Shown one piece after another: positions 30,108-39,224 of a stretch of 64,000 nt of DNA. Position numbers and translations under genes: made by a program. The notes under the pieces were generated by a model that was not told the origin of the DNA, did no database searches, and saw nothing but the letters and a program-made list of their open reading frames with translations. Source of the stretch: an uncultured Aquimarina sp. Its GTDB lineage: Bacteria > Bacteroidota > Bacteroidia > Flavobacteriales > Flavobacteriaceae. Position 1 is the stretch's first letter. Each line of letters opens with the position of its first letter. The DNA lies in contig CANMLG010000059.1 in assembly GCA_947498765.1 (NCBI GenBank), positions 1 through 64,000 of the forward strand, written 5' to 3'.

Positions 30108-32708
30108 TTAATTCGCTATCACTAATCGCTTGGTCAATCCGTTACCAATACTAATAAAATACACACCATTTGCATAGCCTTCTAGATTGATGCGTTCCGT
30201 AGTATTTTCTATAATTTGAACTAATAGTTTTTGACCCAGTAAATTTGTTAGCACAATTTCACTTCCCTCTTTAGCACCAATAAGTTCAACATATGTTTGA
30301 GCTGGGTTTGGAGCCATTATTACTTTTAAAGTCACCTCATCATCTAAAGTTTTTTGACCTGTTACTTTAACTAACTCAAACTTCTGATTATTATTAGCAG
30401 TATTCAAATCCCACAACTGAACATTTCCATCAACACTACCTTTTTCAATATCCAATGCTAAATTTGTACATTTTTGAGGACGTATCGAGTAAAAATCTCC
30501 AACCTTTACTATTTGCCATGAACTACTTGTTCCTCTAGCATTAATAGTACTACTTACATTAACTCCATTTGTACAATTACCTACAACTGTCAAATAACGC
30601 TTGTTTCCTTTATTCTGAATACTATATAAGTTAGTACCTATAGATTTTATCTCCCATAATTGATCATCCCATTTACCATAATCATGCGTAATTGCACTAA
30701 AATTCTCATTTGATCTAGCCAAAATTCGCTGTCCCGTTTTTGGAAACTTGATACTATACGTTCCACTTAAATTTGGAGCTGATTTACCCGAAACCTTAAC
30801 AGTTATTTTTGCTTCTGCCGTATTTCCTTTTTTATCAGTCGCCACCGCCTTAAGCTCATACGTACCTTGCTTCATATTTTTCAATACACCATCATTTCCT
30901 CCCCATTCGTATGGCAAAATATTTTCTTGACGTACAAACTTATTATTCAAATATAATTTTACATTTTGAATACCATCATTATCTGTTGCCTGAACATCTA
31001 CATTTAAAGTGGCACCTTCTTTTAAATTCAAATTAGTAGGCTTTAAAAAACTTAATCTAGGTTTATTATTTACAACTATTGGCGTTGGTTTAGGTGCAGG
31101 TGCATTTTTAGGCGCTATATTTAAAGTAGTAATTATCTCGCCTGTAGTTCCATTTCTATCTGTAGCAACAGCCTTAAGTTCATATGAACCTGGTTTCATA
31201 TTTTTCAATGCTTGTTCTCTAAATCCAAATCTATAAGGCGCCGATCCCTGTTGTCCTATAAAACTATTATTTAAATAAAGCTTTACATTTTGAATACCGT
31301 TAGCATCATTTGCAGCAACCTCTACAATTACATTAGCCCCCTCAACTAAATTAAACAAGGTAGGCTTTAAAAAACTTACTTTAGGCACATCATTATTTGT
31401 TGGCTTTGGCGATGGCTGTACAACTGGCTTAGCAGGCTCAGGTTTTGGTTTTGGAGCACCCCCAGTAACTGTTCCTTGGTTACTAGTTGTAGCAACCACT
31501 TTATTTGAACTCGATTCTGTTAATTCGCCAATAAAAGTATACTTCCCTTTAGCTAAGGTTTTCCCTAAGTTAAGTGTTTTTCTATTTTTCCCTAAACCTT
31601 CTAAAACTTTAAATCCTGAATTGAATACTTCTTTATTATTGGCATCTAATATTCTTAACCTAAAATTTCTATCCGTTTTAGCAGAATACAAATACGAAAC
31701 TTCAACTTTCTTATTTCCATCAACTAATTTTGTATTTTGAAAAAATGAAATTTTATCTTGAAATATCTGAGCTGCATTATATTTTGTAGTTTTTGGTGCC
31801 TTATCGACTGGAACTAACTCGTAGGCACGAATCCAATCGTAGTATGATGTATTGATGTTATTATTTCTTAATTGCGCTGGAGATGGGTGAGGTTTTGCCC
31901 AATCATAAGTTTCTGTTACCATATTAATACGCATTGGATCTGGAAATGGTTTATCAACTACCTCAGTACTAACTTTTACATCACCTACATACTTATTGTC
32001 TGCATAAAAAGATACTTCATTTTCATTTCTCCAGTAAGCACCATAAGTATGAAAATCTTGCCATGATTCACTGCTTAATTTTGCATTATTTTTTCCATTT
32101 CCTTCAATAGAATTATTTCCACGAGAAAAGAATTTCTCTCTACCTCCATTACAATCCACGTAACGGTAGTGTGTATTAAAGTTCATGTTATTTCTAAATG
32201 AGCTTGTTCCATTAAAAACTCCTCCAATACTTTCTGCAATATCTAATTCTTGACTAAAACTATCCCTTGAACAATTATTCCCATTACTTTTCTTGGTAGG
32301 AAAATTAACTGATCTTTTAGGATTAGACAACCAAAATGTAGTTGACATTGCTACTCTTGAAGATTTGAAACGACACTCATAATATCCAAAAAACGCAGTA
32401 GTCTCTTTAGATTGTACAGCTCCACCATCAATTGTATATCCATCTCCTGGATCAGTAGATACTTGATTTTTGATCTGCATGGTACCATTCTTTACAGATA
32501 TGGTTTTAGGTTCAAACTTTGCAGGTCTTCTACCCTTCCATCCTTTGAATGTTTTATTCCACTTAGAAGCATCTAATTTATTCCCGTTGAATTCATCTGA
32601 ATATTGTTTGTTAAGCACCCATCGGTATCCAATTTTAGGTTCCGGAGGACCTGCAAGAATAATTTGAGATAAAAATAAGCATACCAAAAAGGGTAAAAGC
32701 GTTTTCAT
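30108..32708 (-). CDS. secreted GH16 polysaccharidase with Ig, ricin-type lectin and T9SS sorting domains
   Basis: 866 residues. Signal peptide 1-19. The GH16 catalytic domain (about 25-305) has the ELDIAE motif: Glu154 should be the nucleophile and Glu159 the acid/base. Segments such as YSDEFNGNKLDASKW and MSTTFWLSN resemble agarase/porphyranase-type GH16 enzymes of marine Flavobacteriia. After a beta-rich linker come two similar Ig-like domains (about 440-535 and 548-640, each with GIQNVKLYLNN), a ricin-type beta-trefoil (about 648-790), and a type A T9SS sorting domain (about 793-866, PNPAQTYVEL to KRLVIAN). It probably degrades an algal beta-galactan or beta-glucan outside the cell; the substrate is not settled. 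A TATATTTG minus-7 box is at 32733-32740. No SusC/SusD pair is nearby. Confidence 0.92.
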   Translation of the reverse strand: MKTLLPFLVCLFLSQIILAGPPEPKIGYRWVLNKQYSDEFNGNKLDASKWNKTFKGWKGRRPAKFEPKTISVKNGTMQIKNQVSTDPGDGYTIDGGAVQSKETTAFFGYYECRFKSSRVAMSTTFWLSNPKRSVNFPTKKSNGNNCSRDSFSQELDIAESIGGVFNGTSSFRNNMNFNTHYRYVDCNGGREKFFSRGNNSIEGNGKNNAKLSSESWQDFHTYGAYWRNENEVSFYADNKYVGDVKVSTEVVDKPFPDPMRINMVTETYDWAKPHPSPAQLRNNNINTSYYDWIRAYELVPVDKAPKTTKYNAAQIFQDKISFFQNTKLVDGNKKVEVSYLYSAKTDRNFRLRILDANNKEVFNSGFKVLEGLGKNRKTLNLGKTLAKGKYTFIGELTESSSNKVVATTSNQGTVTGGAPKPKPEPAKPVVQPSPKPTNNDVPKVSFLKPTLFNLVEGANVIVEVAANDANGIQNVKLYLNNSFIGQQGSAPYRFGFREQALKNMKPGSYELKAVATDRNGTTGEIITTLNIAPKNAPAPKPTPIVVNNKPRLSFLKPTNLNLKEGATLNVDVQATDNDGIQNVKLYLNNKFVRQENILPYEWGGNDGVLKNMKQGTYELKAVATDKKGNTAEAKITVKVSGKSAPNLSGTYSIKFPKTGQRILARSNENFSAITHDYGKWDDQLWEIKSIGTNLYSIQNKGNKRYLTVVGNCTNGVNVSSTINARGTSSSWQIVKVGDFYSIRPQKCTNLALDIEKGSVDGNVQLWDLNTANNNQKFELVKVTGQKTLDDEVTLKVIMAPNPAQTYVELIGAKEGSEIVLTNLLGQKLLVQIIENTTERINLEGYANGVYFISIGNGLTKRLVIAN

Positions 32709-32945
32709 AATTTGATTTTTTGTTTAGCAGTCCAAATATAAAATCAAAAACGCTGCCTTTTATCTAAGCTTTAATTCATTATGTAAGAAAAAACACCTCT
32801 TCTTATTCATTCTGAAACATCCACTTAAAAACAAAACAAAAAACACACTAACAAGTATTTACCCCTTTACTATACACATAAAAAATAAAAAACTAGCATC
32901 TATACTAACCAAACATTTAAAACTTTACACAAAAATTTTAAAAAA

Positions 32946-33470
32946 TTAATTCAAACTGAAACCAAAATTCGCATCATGCATATCGTTAAAATCAACTTCA
33001 TCATCTTTTAATTTTCGTAGCTCTTCAATACCTTTTTCTGCATAGCCTTCTTCGATCCATTCTCCTCTAACCACTTCTTCTGATAAAAATGTATAAGCAA
33101 CTAATCCATTATGAGGATTTTCATCATTATCGAGGTATGAAAAATTAAATACTAAAATATTTGAGCTTACTTGCATACCATAAGCATAATGCATAAAACC
33201 AGAAATATACCATGTAGCTAACCAAGTTCCTTCATCAAATTCAATTACTACATTCCCTATATAACATGAGTCTGGATCATCTGGATTTTGCCCCATAATT
33301 TTATAAATCCCTTGGCCATTATCCGAATCTAATGTGAATTCTCTTTCTGAATAATATTCAACTATTTCTTTGCGTATAGCTAACTCATATTCAAAGCTTG
33401 AACGGTAGTTATCTGCTGCTTTTTTCGTTACTTTTTCCGAATTTTGATACCATTTCCCTACTAAACTCAT
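32946..33470 (-). CDS. conserved hypothetical cytosolic protein
   Basis: 174 residues from ATG 33470 (MSLVGKWYQNSEKV); an in-frame GTG at 33488 would add six residues. Acidic, without signal peptide or transmembrane segment. The middle is beta-rich with aromatic strands (GTWLATWYISGFMHYAYG), followed by an acidic C-terminal tail. This could be a lipocalin-like or beta-barrel fold, but no family is recognised. It is followed by an AT-rich 237-bp gap and has the PAS gene upstream, separated by a terminator. Confidence 0.7.
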   Translation of the reverse strand: MSLVGKWYQNSEKVTKKAADNYRSSFEYELAIRKEIVEYYSEREFTLDSDNGQGIYKIMGQNPDDPDSCYIGNVVIEFDEGTWLATWYISGFMHYAYGMQVSSNILVFNFSYLDNDENPHNGLVAYTFLSEEVVRGEWIEEGYAEKGIEELRKLKDDEVDFNDMHDANFGFSLN

Positions 33471-33558
33471 CTCATACAATTTAGACACTCAAAAAATCAA
33501 TTAAACTTAAAAGATAAAAAAATTATACAAATTTTTTTGAAGATAAATTTACACAAAC

Positions 33559-33594
33559 AAAAAAGTCGACTGCTTACAAAAAACAATCGACTTT
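33559..33594 (-). terminator. terminator after the PAS gene
   Basis: AAAGTCGA pairs with TCGACTTT (arms 33562-33569 and 33587-33594), with extra G-U/T-A pairs inside, followed by six T on the transcribed strand. Confidence 0.75.
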
Positions 33595-33613
33595 AATATA
33601 TCGGCTAATTAGT

Positions 33614-34138
33614 TTATGCTGCATGTTCAACAGCAACATATTTAACAAGCTCTCCTTTACTGTTAAAAACTGGATAACCCTTAATATGACAATTGTACAC
33701 CGATTTATCTTTTTTATAATTTACAAGCGTAGCTTCAAAACATTCTTTTTTATTAACATGAGCCCTGATCTCTCTTGATAATTGCTCATTTGTTTTAGGT
33801 CCTTGAAACATTTTTGGAGACTTTCCTAAAACTTCTTCGGACAAATAACCCGACATATCTACCATGTTACTTGTTACATATTCAATAACAAGATTTGTAT
33901 CGGTCACTACTATAACCGCATTATTTTTTACCAATTCATCAACTACATCAACATCAATTTTTAATTTTTTGGTTAATTTCTGTAAGCCTATAATATCTTT
34001 ATTTAATTGGTTTTGATTAGTAAAATTGCTCATATGGGTATCCCAACTTAATAGTGGCATTATTGAGTGTTTAAGCTCCAGAGCATTCTCTATTAACTTA
34101 TCTTCATAATTATCTAAAAAACTCATAGTAGTTGTCAT
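33614..34138 (-). CDS. single PAS (LOV-like) domain protein
   Basis: 174 residues: an N-terminal helical region (about 1-65) and one C-terminal PAS domain (about 66-174) with VVTDTNLVIEYVTSNMVDMSGY and a LOV-type GKSPKMFQGPKT loop. At the place of the photoactive Cys in LOV domains (NCRFLQ) this protein has SPKMFQ, so a flavin-Cys photocycle is not expected. There is no output domain, so it may act by protein-protein contact as a cytosolic sensor. It is monocistronic. Confidence 0.8.
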   Translation of the reverse strand: MTTTMSFLDNYEDKLIENALELKHSIMPLLSWDTHMSNFTNQNQLNKDIIGLQKLTKKLKIDVDVVDELVKNNAVIVVTDTNLVIEYVTSNMVDMSGYLSEEVLGKSPKMFQGPKTNEQLSREIRAHVNKKECFEATLVNYKKDKSVYNCHIKGYPVFNSKGELVKYVAVEHAA

Positions 34139-34245
34139 TGCTAATTTTTATCTAAATTACTAAGATTCTATACCCTGTAAAGAAAACAAATGTTAATATC
34201 TTTTAAATCCTTTTAGTTTTAACTTTTGTTGTACTAACAAACTAC

Positions 34246-36699
34246 TTAAAACTTAAATTGTAACACTGCATAAAAGTTTCTTGGAGCCGATGGAATAATA
34301 CCTGGTCCGGGATAACCTGTTGCCCTACGGGTAAAATATGATTCATCTAGCAAATTATTTACACCTGCTTCTAAGGTCCAATTTTTATACGTATACTCTG
34401 CAGAAAAATCCATGATAGTATAAGCAGGAATTTCGCCAGTTACCCCTGCTGCTGCAACCGAAATTGGTGTATTATTCGAATCAGTAAATTGAGTAGAAAT
34501 ATACGTATACTGGAAACTTGATTTAAAGTTTTTATACCCTAACTCAACCCCTGTTTTTAAATTAACCTTTGGTACAAATTGTAATTCATTCCCTTTTCTT
34601 AATCCATTATTTTGAAATTCTTCAGGTAGAAAAATATCTGTAAATTCTGAATCTGTATAGGCGAAATTTAAAAAATGTTGCCAATGAAAACCAGTATTCT
34701 CAGTAAATAACCAATTTGAAAAATTAGCAGTTATCAATGATTCTATACCCAAAATACGTGCTGCTCCTACATTAGAACGTAGTACTCTAAAGGATTGATT
34801 TCCTCGGGCTACATCAATTCTATTATCATAAAATAGAGAAAAACCACTCACATCGTATCGTATAATATCATCTATAACTCCACGTACTCCCAAATCAAAT
34901 GTATAACCCGTTTCATCTTGAATATTGGGATCAATAATAAAGTTAGGACTTTCAATTTGAATATCACTAAACGTTACCGAACGGTAATTTTGAGAAAAAT
35001 TAGCAAAAGCCTCAAAAGATTTTGATGGCTCATAACTTAGCCCCAAACCAAGTAAAAACAGATTTCTTTCTAAAGATTTTGATTCTTCAGTAACGGTTCT
35101 TGTGATTGTATTTTGGTCCACTCTTGTTCCTTCTACAAAAGTTCCATCACTCTCCGTTTTTATGTATTCAAATCGAAAACCAGGAGTTACAGAAAAGTCA
35201 TTAGTTAACTTAAAAATATGTTCTCCAAATAGGGCTACATTTAAGTTTGGAAGATCGAAATCAGATTGTATCAATTCAGAATTAGATGACTCTTCATTAT
35301 TAAAAGAAAAATCTACTGCGGCACCTGCATTCCCTATCCCTTGTTGTGATCTATTATCGGACTGATAATACTTAGCTCCAAATAATGAGATATTCCTTAT
35401 TCCAAAAAGGTGATAATTACTTAATACTCTAAATTCGGCTCCAAAATTATTAAATTCGTCAATAATAAGCTCCCTAGGTATGTCGGGAGAATCTGGTGTA
35501 CTTGGACGTCCTCCTTCTCTAAAACCTAATGCATTTCGTTGTGCATCTAATCGAAAAACATTTAAACTCCCTTTCGTATTTTCTGAAAATTGATGCTCTA
35601 ATTTTAAATTCAACAACACCCAATCAACAGCAAAAAAATTACGCTCCCTATTACTAAAGTTTGGATTTTCTTCAAATTGCTTATCTGTTAAACCACCTGC
35701 TTGTTGCGCCAAATAAGTAAGGTAGGTACTTTCCAAAGTTAACTTCGTATTCTCGGTAAATTGATACCCTACATTTGCATAAAAATTTTGAGAATCAAAA
35801 CCCGAATTAGGTCGAAAACCATCTCCATCTTTATATTGGAAATAGGTATAATAACTAACCTTATCAACGGTTCCACTTAAACTATTAAAGGAATTAAACA
35901 ATCCAAAAGAACCTATTCCTTGTCTGGATATTATTTCTATTTCCTTAACTCGATTAGGCTCTTTTAATTTAAAATTAACCAAGCCCCCAAATTGAGTTCC
36001 ATATTGCAAAGATGCTGCGCCACGTATTACTTGAATTTCTTCCAAGGCTTCCAAAGGAGGTGTGTAATAACTTTCGGGATAGCCTAGCACATCTGCACTA
36101 ATATCATAGCCATTTTGACGTGTATTAAAATTTGCAGAACGATTTGGGTCTAAACCACGACCACCTATATTTAATTGTAAGCCGGCATCTTCTGTTTCAT
36201 AAATATTCAAACCCGCTACCTGAGCATAAGCCTGTCTAGGATTACCCGAAGCTTTATTACCCACTTGCTGCTCTATTAAAACAACTTCCGTTTTTTTACC
36301 CGCATAAATAGCTGTTCCCTCAACATCTTTAAGCTTTTTAATTCCAAAAACTTTTTGACGTTGTTGATTAATCACTACCTCATTAAGGTTTTCACCTAAT
36401 GTTTGTAATTCAATAATCAAATTTGTTTTCTCAATAGGATTGATTTTATATTCTAAAATTTCATATCCATAATTAATAAAAACTAATGTTTGTTCTGTAG
36501 GTTCCAGTGACATCAGAAACTTACCTGCTGTGTCAGTACGTATTGTTTTTACCAAAGCTTTACTATACACTTCTGTATTAGGAAGTGGTTTTTGTGTATT
36601 TCCATCCATAACCACTCCTGTTACTACAACTTGTGCTTGCACGATTTGTACAAAAAACCACACTAATACTACTAATTTAAATCCCTTTAATTGTTCCAT
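34246..36699 (-). CDS. TonB-dependent outer-membrane receptor (FecA-like), last gene of the iron-linked cluster
   Basis: 817 residues. Signal peptide 1-22 (ending VQAQ), a carboxypeptidase-regulatory-like beta domain (about 25-105), a plug domain (about 120-240, with IQVIRGAASLQYGTQFGG) and a 22-strand-type barrel ending in aromatic YAVLQFKF. Features such as IGGRGLDPNRSANFNTRQNGYDI and the barrel's FecA-like motifs suggest import of a ferric chelate. The start is ATG 36699, which overlaps the carboxylase-like gene by 23 bp, implying translational coupling. An earlier TTG/ATG extension lacks a proper signal peptide. Confidence 0.92.
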   Translation of the reverse strand: MEQLKGFKLVVLVWFFVQIVQAQVVVTGVVMDGNTQKPLPNTEVYSKALVKTIRTDTAGKFLMSLEPTEQTLVFINYGYEILEYKINPIEKTNLIIELQTLGENLNEVVINQQRQKVFGIKKLKDVEGTAIYAGKKTEVVLIEQQVGNKASGNPRQAYAQVAGLNIYETEDAGLQLNIGGRGLDPNRSANFNTRQNGYDISADVLGYPESYYTPPLEALEEIQVIRGAASLQYGTQFGGLVNFKLKEPNRVKEIEIISRQGIGSFGLFNSFNSLSGTVDKVSYYTYFQYKDGDGFRPNSGFDSQNFYANVGYQFTENTKLTLESTYLTYLAQQAGGLTDKQFEENPNFSNRERNFFAVDWVLLNLKLEHQFSENTKGSLNVFRLDAQRNALGFREGGRPSTPDSPDIPRELIIDEFNNFGAEFRVLSNYHLFGIRNISLFGAKYYQSDNRSQQGIGNAGAAVDFSFNNEESSNSELIQSDFDLPNLNVALFGEHIFKLTNDFSVTPGFRFEYIKTESDGTFVEGTRVDQNTITRTVTEESKSLERNLFLLGLGLSYEPSKSFEAFANFSQNYRSVTFSDIQIESPNFIIDPNIQDETGYTFDLGVRGVIDDIIRYDVSGFSLFYDNRIDVARGNQSFRVLRSNVGAARILGIESLITANFSNWLFTENTGFHWQHFLNFAYTDSEFTDIFLPEEFQNNGLRKGNELQFVPKVNLKTGVELGYKNFKSSFQYTYISTQFTDSNNTPISVAAAGVTGEIPAYTIMDFSAEYTYKNWTLEAGVNNLLDESYFTRRATGYPGPGIIPSAPRNFYAVLQFKF

Positions 36700-38044
36700 C
36701 GAATGGCAATATCCATTTTTTATGAGCAAATGATTCTTTTTCATTTGCAAGATTAATAGTTGGGTCGATAAAAGCCTTGCTTAAACGACCATTTAATGTA
36801 ACATAACATTTCACATATACCTGTGGCTTAGCTATGCCCTCTTTTACATAATGATCTCGTAACATATGAGCATACTCCAATATAAAATCGGGCTGTGTAC
36901 TCATTTGCTTGATTTGAACTGTAGTTAAAAAATCATTATTTCTAATTTCAAATTCTCTCCCAGTATCAGGGTCTATAATAGTAAAAGTGGCTATCCCTAC
37001 TTTTTCAACAAGCATAACGCGCCACGAAAAACGATAGCCTTCTTCGGTCCAAAACAACTCACCTGGATAGCTTAAATAACGCCACGGCAAAAGTAATTGA
37101 ATCGCAAAAAACACTATTAAAATTCCTTGAACTAATTTTAAGTTATTTTGAACATATACAGATCCATTATTCTTGTTCTGTTTCGCGTATTTTTTAACGC
37201 CTAATCCTACTATTCCTTTACGGAAAAGTCTTATTATTTTTTCATGAAATTCTGCATTAAAAAATACCAACGTGCATGCAATCATTATATATGGAAACAT
37301 TCCAATAGGAAATAACATCCTTGTTAACACATGAAATGCAATCACTACAAAATAAGCATATACTCTAGTAGATTTTTTTACTAAAAAAAAGACTATAAAA
37401 ACATCATACAGCATTCCAAACCAACTAAAAAAATAATGCACCCAACTATAATGTAGTATACCTCCAATAACAGGAAAATCACTACGAGTTCGTAACCATA
37501 TTTTTAAAGGTTGAGCATGAAGTAACCAATCCGAATTTATTTTTGACAAGCCAGCATATATGTATACAATAGCCAACACCAATTTTAAAGCATCAACACA
37601 CCATTTTGGAATACGCGCTACTTGTAACTTTTTATTTTTTAAAGCATCAATAGAATAATATACATGTGCAGGTAAAAAAATAAGCAAAAAGCTTAAAATA
37701 CTAACAAAGTAATAATGGTTTAAATAAGTAGTTTTATCAATAAGTTCGATATACGTAAAACTTAAAAAAAATACGATTATACTTATTCGATACCTAAAAC
37801 CAAGTGCCACAAAAAGTGCTGACAATGCACAAATTGCAAACAACAAATACGTCCAATTCCCTAAAGGTTTTACAAACTCGAAACCATAATATGAAAAGTA
37901 AAATTTTGGCTCAATATATAACTGCTCAATCCAGCCTTTACTCCAAAATCGAATTATACTGGCACACATGAGTATGCCAAACAAAATACGAAAGACAGCA
38001 ATAGGTGCTGCCTTTGTGGTTTTATGTAAGTAATCGGCAAACAT
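36677..38044 (-). CDS. homologue of vitamin K-dependent gamma-glutamyl carboxylase (HTTM family)
   Basis: 455 residues with a multi-pass N-terminal half (about 15-270) and a soluble C-terminal half. Recalled human GGCX motifs have clear counterparts: DKTTYLNH (residues 103-110), YIYAGLSKINSDW (161-173), LFPIGMFPYIMIA, and the lumenal-type tail segments GYRFSWRVML and DPDTGREFEIRN. His110 and Lys168 align with human His160 and catalytic Lys218, with the same 58-residue spacing. It should therefore use a reduced naphthoquinone, CO2 and O2; menaquinone is native to these bacteria. Whether it carboxylates protein glutamates is unknown; a Leptospira relative was reported to epoxidise without carboxylating. 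It lies 7 nt after imelysin-1 and overlaps the TonB receptor. Confidence 0.88.
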   Translation of the reverse strand: MFADYLHKTTKAAPIAVFRILFGILMCASIIRFWSKGWIEQLYIEPKFYFSYYGFEFVKPLGNWTYLLFAICALSALFVALGFRYRISIIVFFLSFTYIELIDKTTYLNHYYFVSILSFLLIFLPAHVYYSIDALKNKKLQVARIPKWCVDALKLVLAIVYIYAGLSKINSDWLLHAQPLKIWLRTRSDFPVIGGILHYSWVHYFFSWFGMLYDVFIVFFLVKKSTRVYAYFVVIAFHVLTRMLFPIGMFPYIMIACTLVFFNAEFHEKIIRLFRKGIVGLGVKKYAKQNKNNGSVYVQNNLKLVQGILIVFFAIQLLLPWRYLSYPGELFWTEEGYRFSWRVMLVEKVGIATFTIIDPDTGREFEIRNNDFLTTVQIKQMSTQPDFILEYAHMLRDHYVKEGIAKPQVYVKCYVTLNGRLSKAFIDPTINLANEKESFAHKKWILPFDGTIKGI

Positions 38045-38051
38045 AGATCAA

Positions 38052-39128
38052 TTAATCGCCATCGTTATCTACAATAGTAATAGGAATTTCCAACACAGAT
38101 ACCACATCTGCTTTAAACAATATTACCAAATCTTGTAACGCATCTCGGGCAGCTAGCATTAATGTATTATCTGTTTCTACTTGTTGCGCCAAGTTTTCAT
38201 TAAGTGCGTTAAGCGCTATTTCGGCTTCAATAAATTCTAATTTTATACGGGCATCTAATCCTTCTTCACCTAAATTAACCAGTATTTTTGACCAACTAGA
38301 AGTACTATTTTCTGTCCCTAAATAAAATATTCTAGCACTATTAAATGCTTCTAAGAGCAACCTCTGAGATTCTTCTGGTTTAAATACAGACTCTACAGCC
38401 ATAGAATTAGGAATTCCACTAAATTTTCCTGCTGGAAAATCTATTTTAGATGAGCGCAATCTTTTTTCAAAGTATTCCACATAACTGTTGTAAATCAAAT
38501 CAGCAAATTCCGCATCATTTTTTACTGTATTGGCAAAATTAACCTCCCAGTCAGTTACTACTTGTTGAGTTAAATTTGCAATTCGATCTATTACTTTATC
38601 TAAAAAACCTTGATAATTATCGCCTTCATCTCCAATATAAAAAGCTAAAATCTCACTATCTGATGTGCCTAGTCCATTTAACAAATAATCCACAGCAGGA
38701 AAACCTTGACTTGCTTGAAATTCTATTCTTTCTAGATTAATACTTTCCGGTGAGGGGATGATATTTTCAACTTTACCAATATCCAATGGATGTGAGTTCA
38801 CATTCAAATAAAAACGAATGTCATTGGCTACACCAAAATCGTATTTACCTGCCGCTTGAAAAGTAGTATATGCTTGTAAATAAGCCTCACGTAAACTAAC
38901 TAAGTTTACCTCAGTAGTATTTGTTAGAAAAGTATCTTTGGCCGCAACTAATTTGGATAAATCTTTATTAAATGTATCATATTCTGGTAAAATATGAGTA
39001 TCAACAATATTTTCCAGTAATGGAATAGCATCAAAAACATTATTTTCACTAGGCTTCAGTTCATCATCACAACTCAATACTAACAAAGCACTAAATGCTA
39101 TTATTAAAACTCCTACTTTTTTTACCAT
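38052..39128 (-). CDS. imelysin-like lipoprotein 1 (degenerate GxHxxE site)
   Basis: 358 residues. Lipobox LLVLSC with Cys20 followed by DDE, fitting surface-exposed Bacteroidota lipoproteins. The helical body matches the imelysin/IrpA family (COG3489-like): helical pairs around REAYLQAYTTFQ and the segment GFPAVDYLL (142-150), where the family's metal motif GxHxxE has Pro144 for His and Asp147 for Glu. It should therefore not bind metal by the usual site. It ends in DNDGD, as does imelysin-2. A TATTTTTG minus-7 box lies at 39148-39155, so it may begin an imelysin-carboxylase-TonB transcript, with read-through from DUF4856 also possible. Confidence 0.88.
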   Translation of the reverse strand: MVKKVGVLIIAFSALLVLSCDDELKPSENNVFDAIPLLENIVDTHILPEYDTFNKDLSKLVAAKDTFLTNTTEVNLVSLREAYLQAYTTFQAAGKYDFGVANDIRFYLNVNSHPLDIGKVENIIPSPESINLERIEFQASQGFPAVDYLLNGLGTSDSEILAFYIGDEGDNYQGFLDKVIDRIANLTQQVVTDWEVNFANTVKNDAEFADLIYNSYVEYFEKRLRSSKIDFPAGKFSGIPNSMAVESVFKPEESQRLLLEAFNSARIFYLGTENSTSSWSKILVNLGEEGLDARIKLEFIEAEIALNALNENLAQQVETDNTLMLAARDALQDLVILFKADVVSVLEIPITIVDNDGD

Positions 39129-39224
39129 ATCCTACTCCATTTTCGTGCAAAAATAACCATAAACTTTAATTGAAGTATCAAAAAAAGCTTATGATTACCT
39201 ATACATATTAACAAACAATTATGT

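Noticed and set aside
36700-36750. Longer start for the TonB receptor
   Set aside because: The extra 17 residues precede the signal peptide and overlap more of the carboxylase-like gene; ATG 36699 gives a clean signal peptide.
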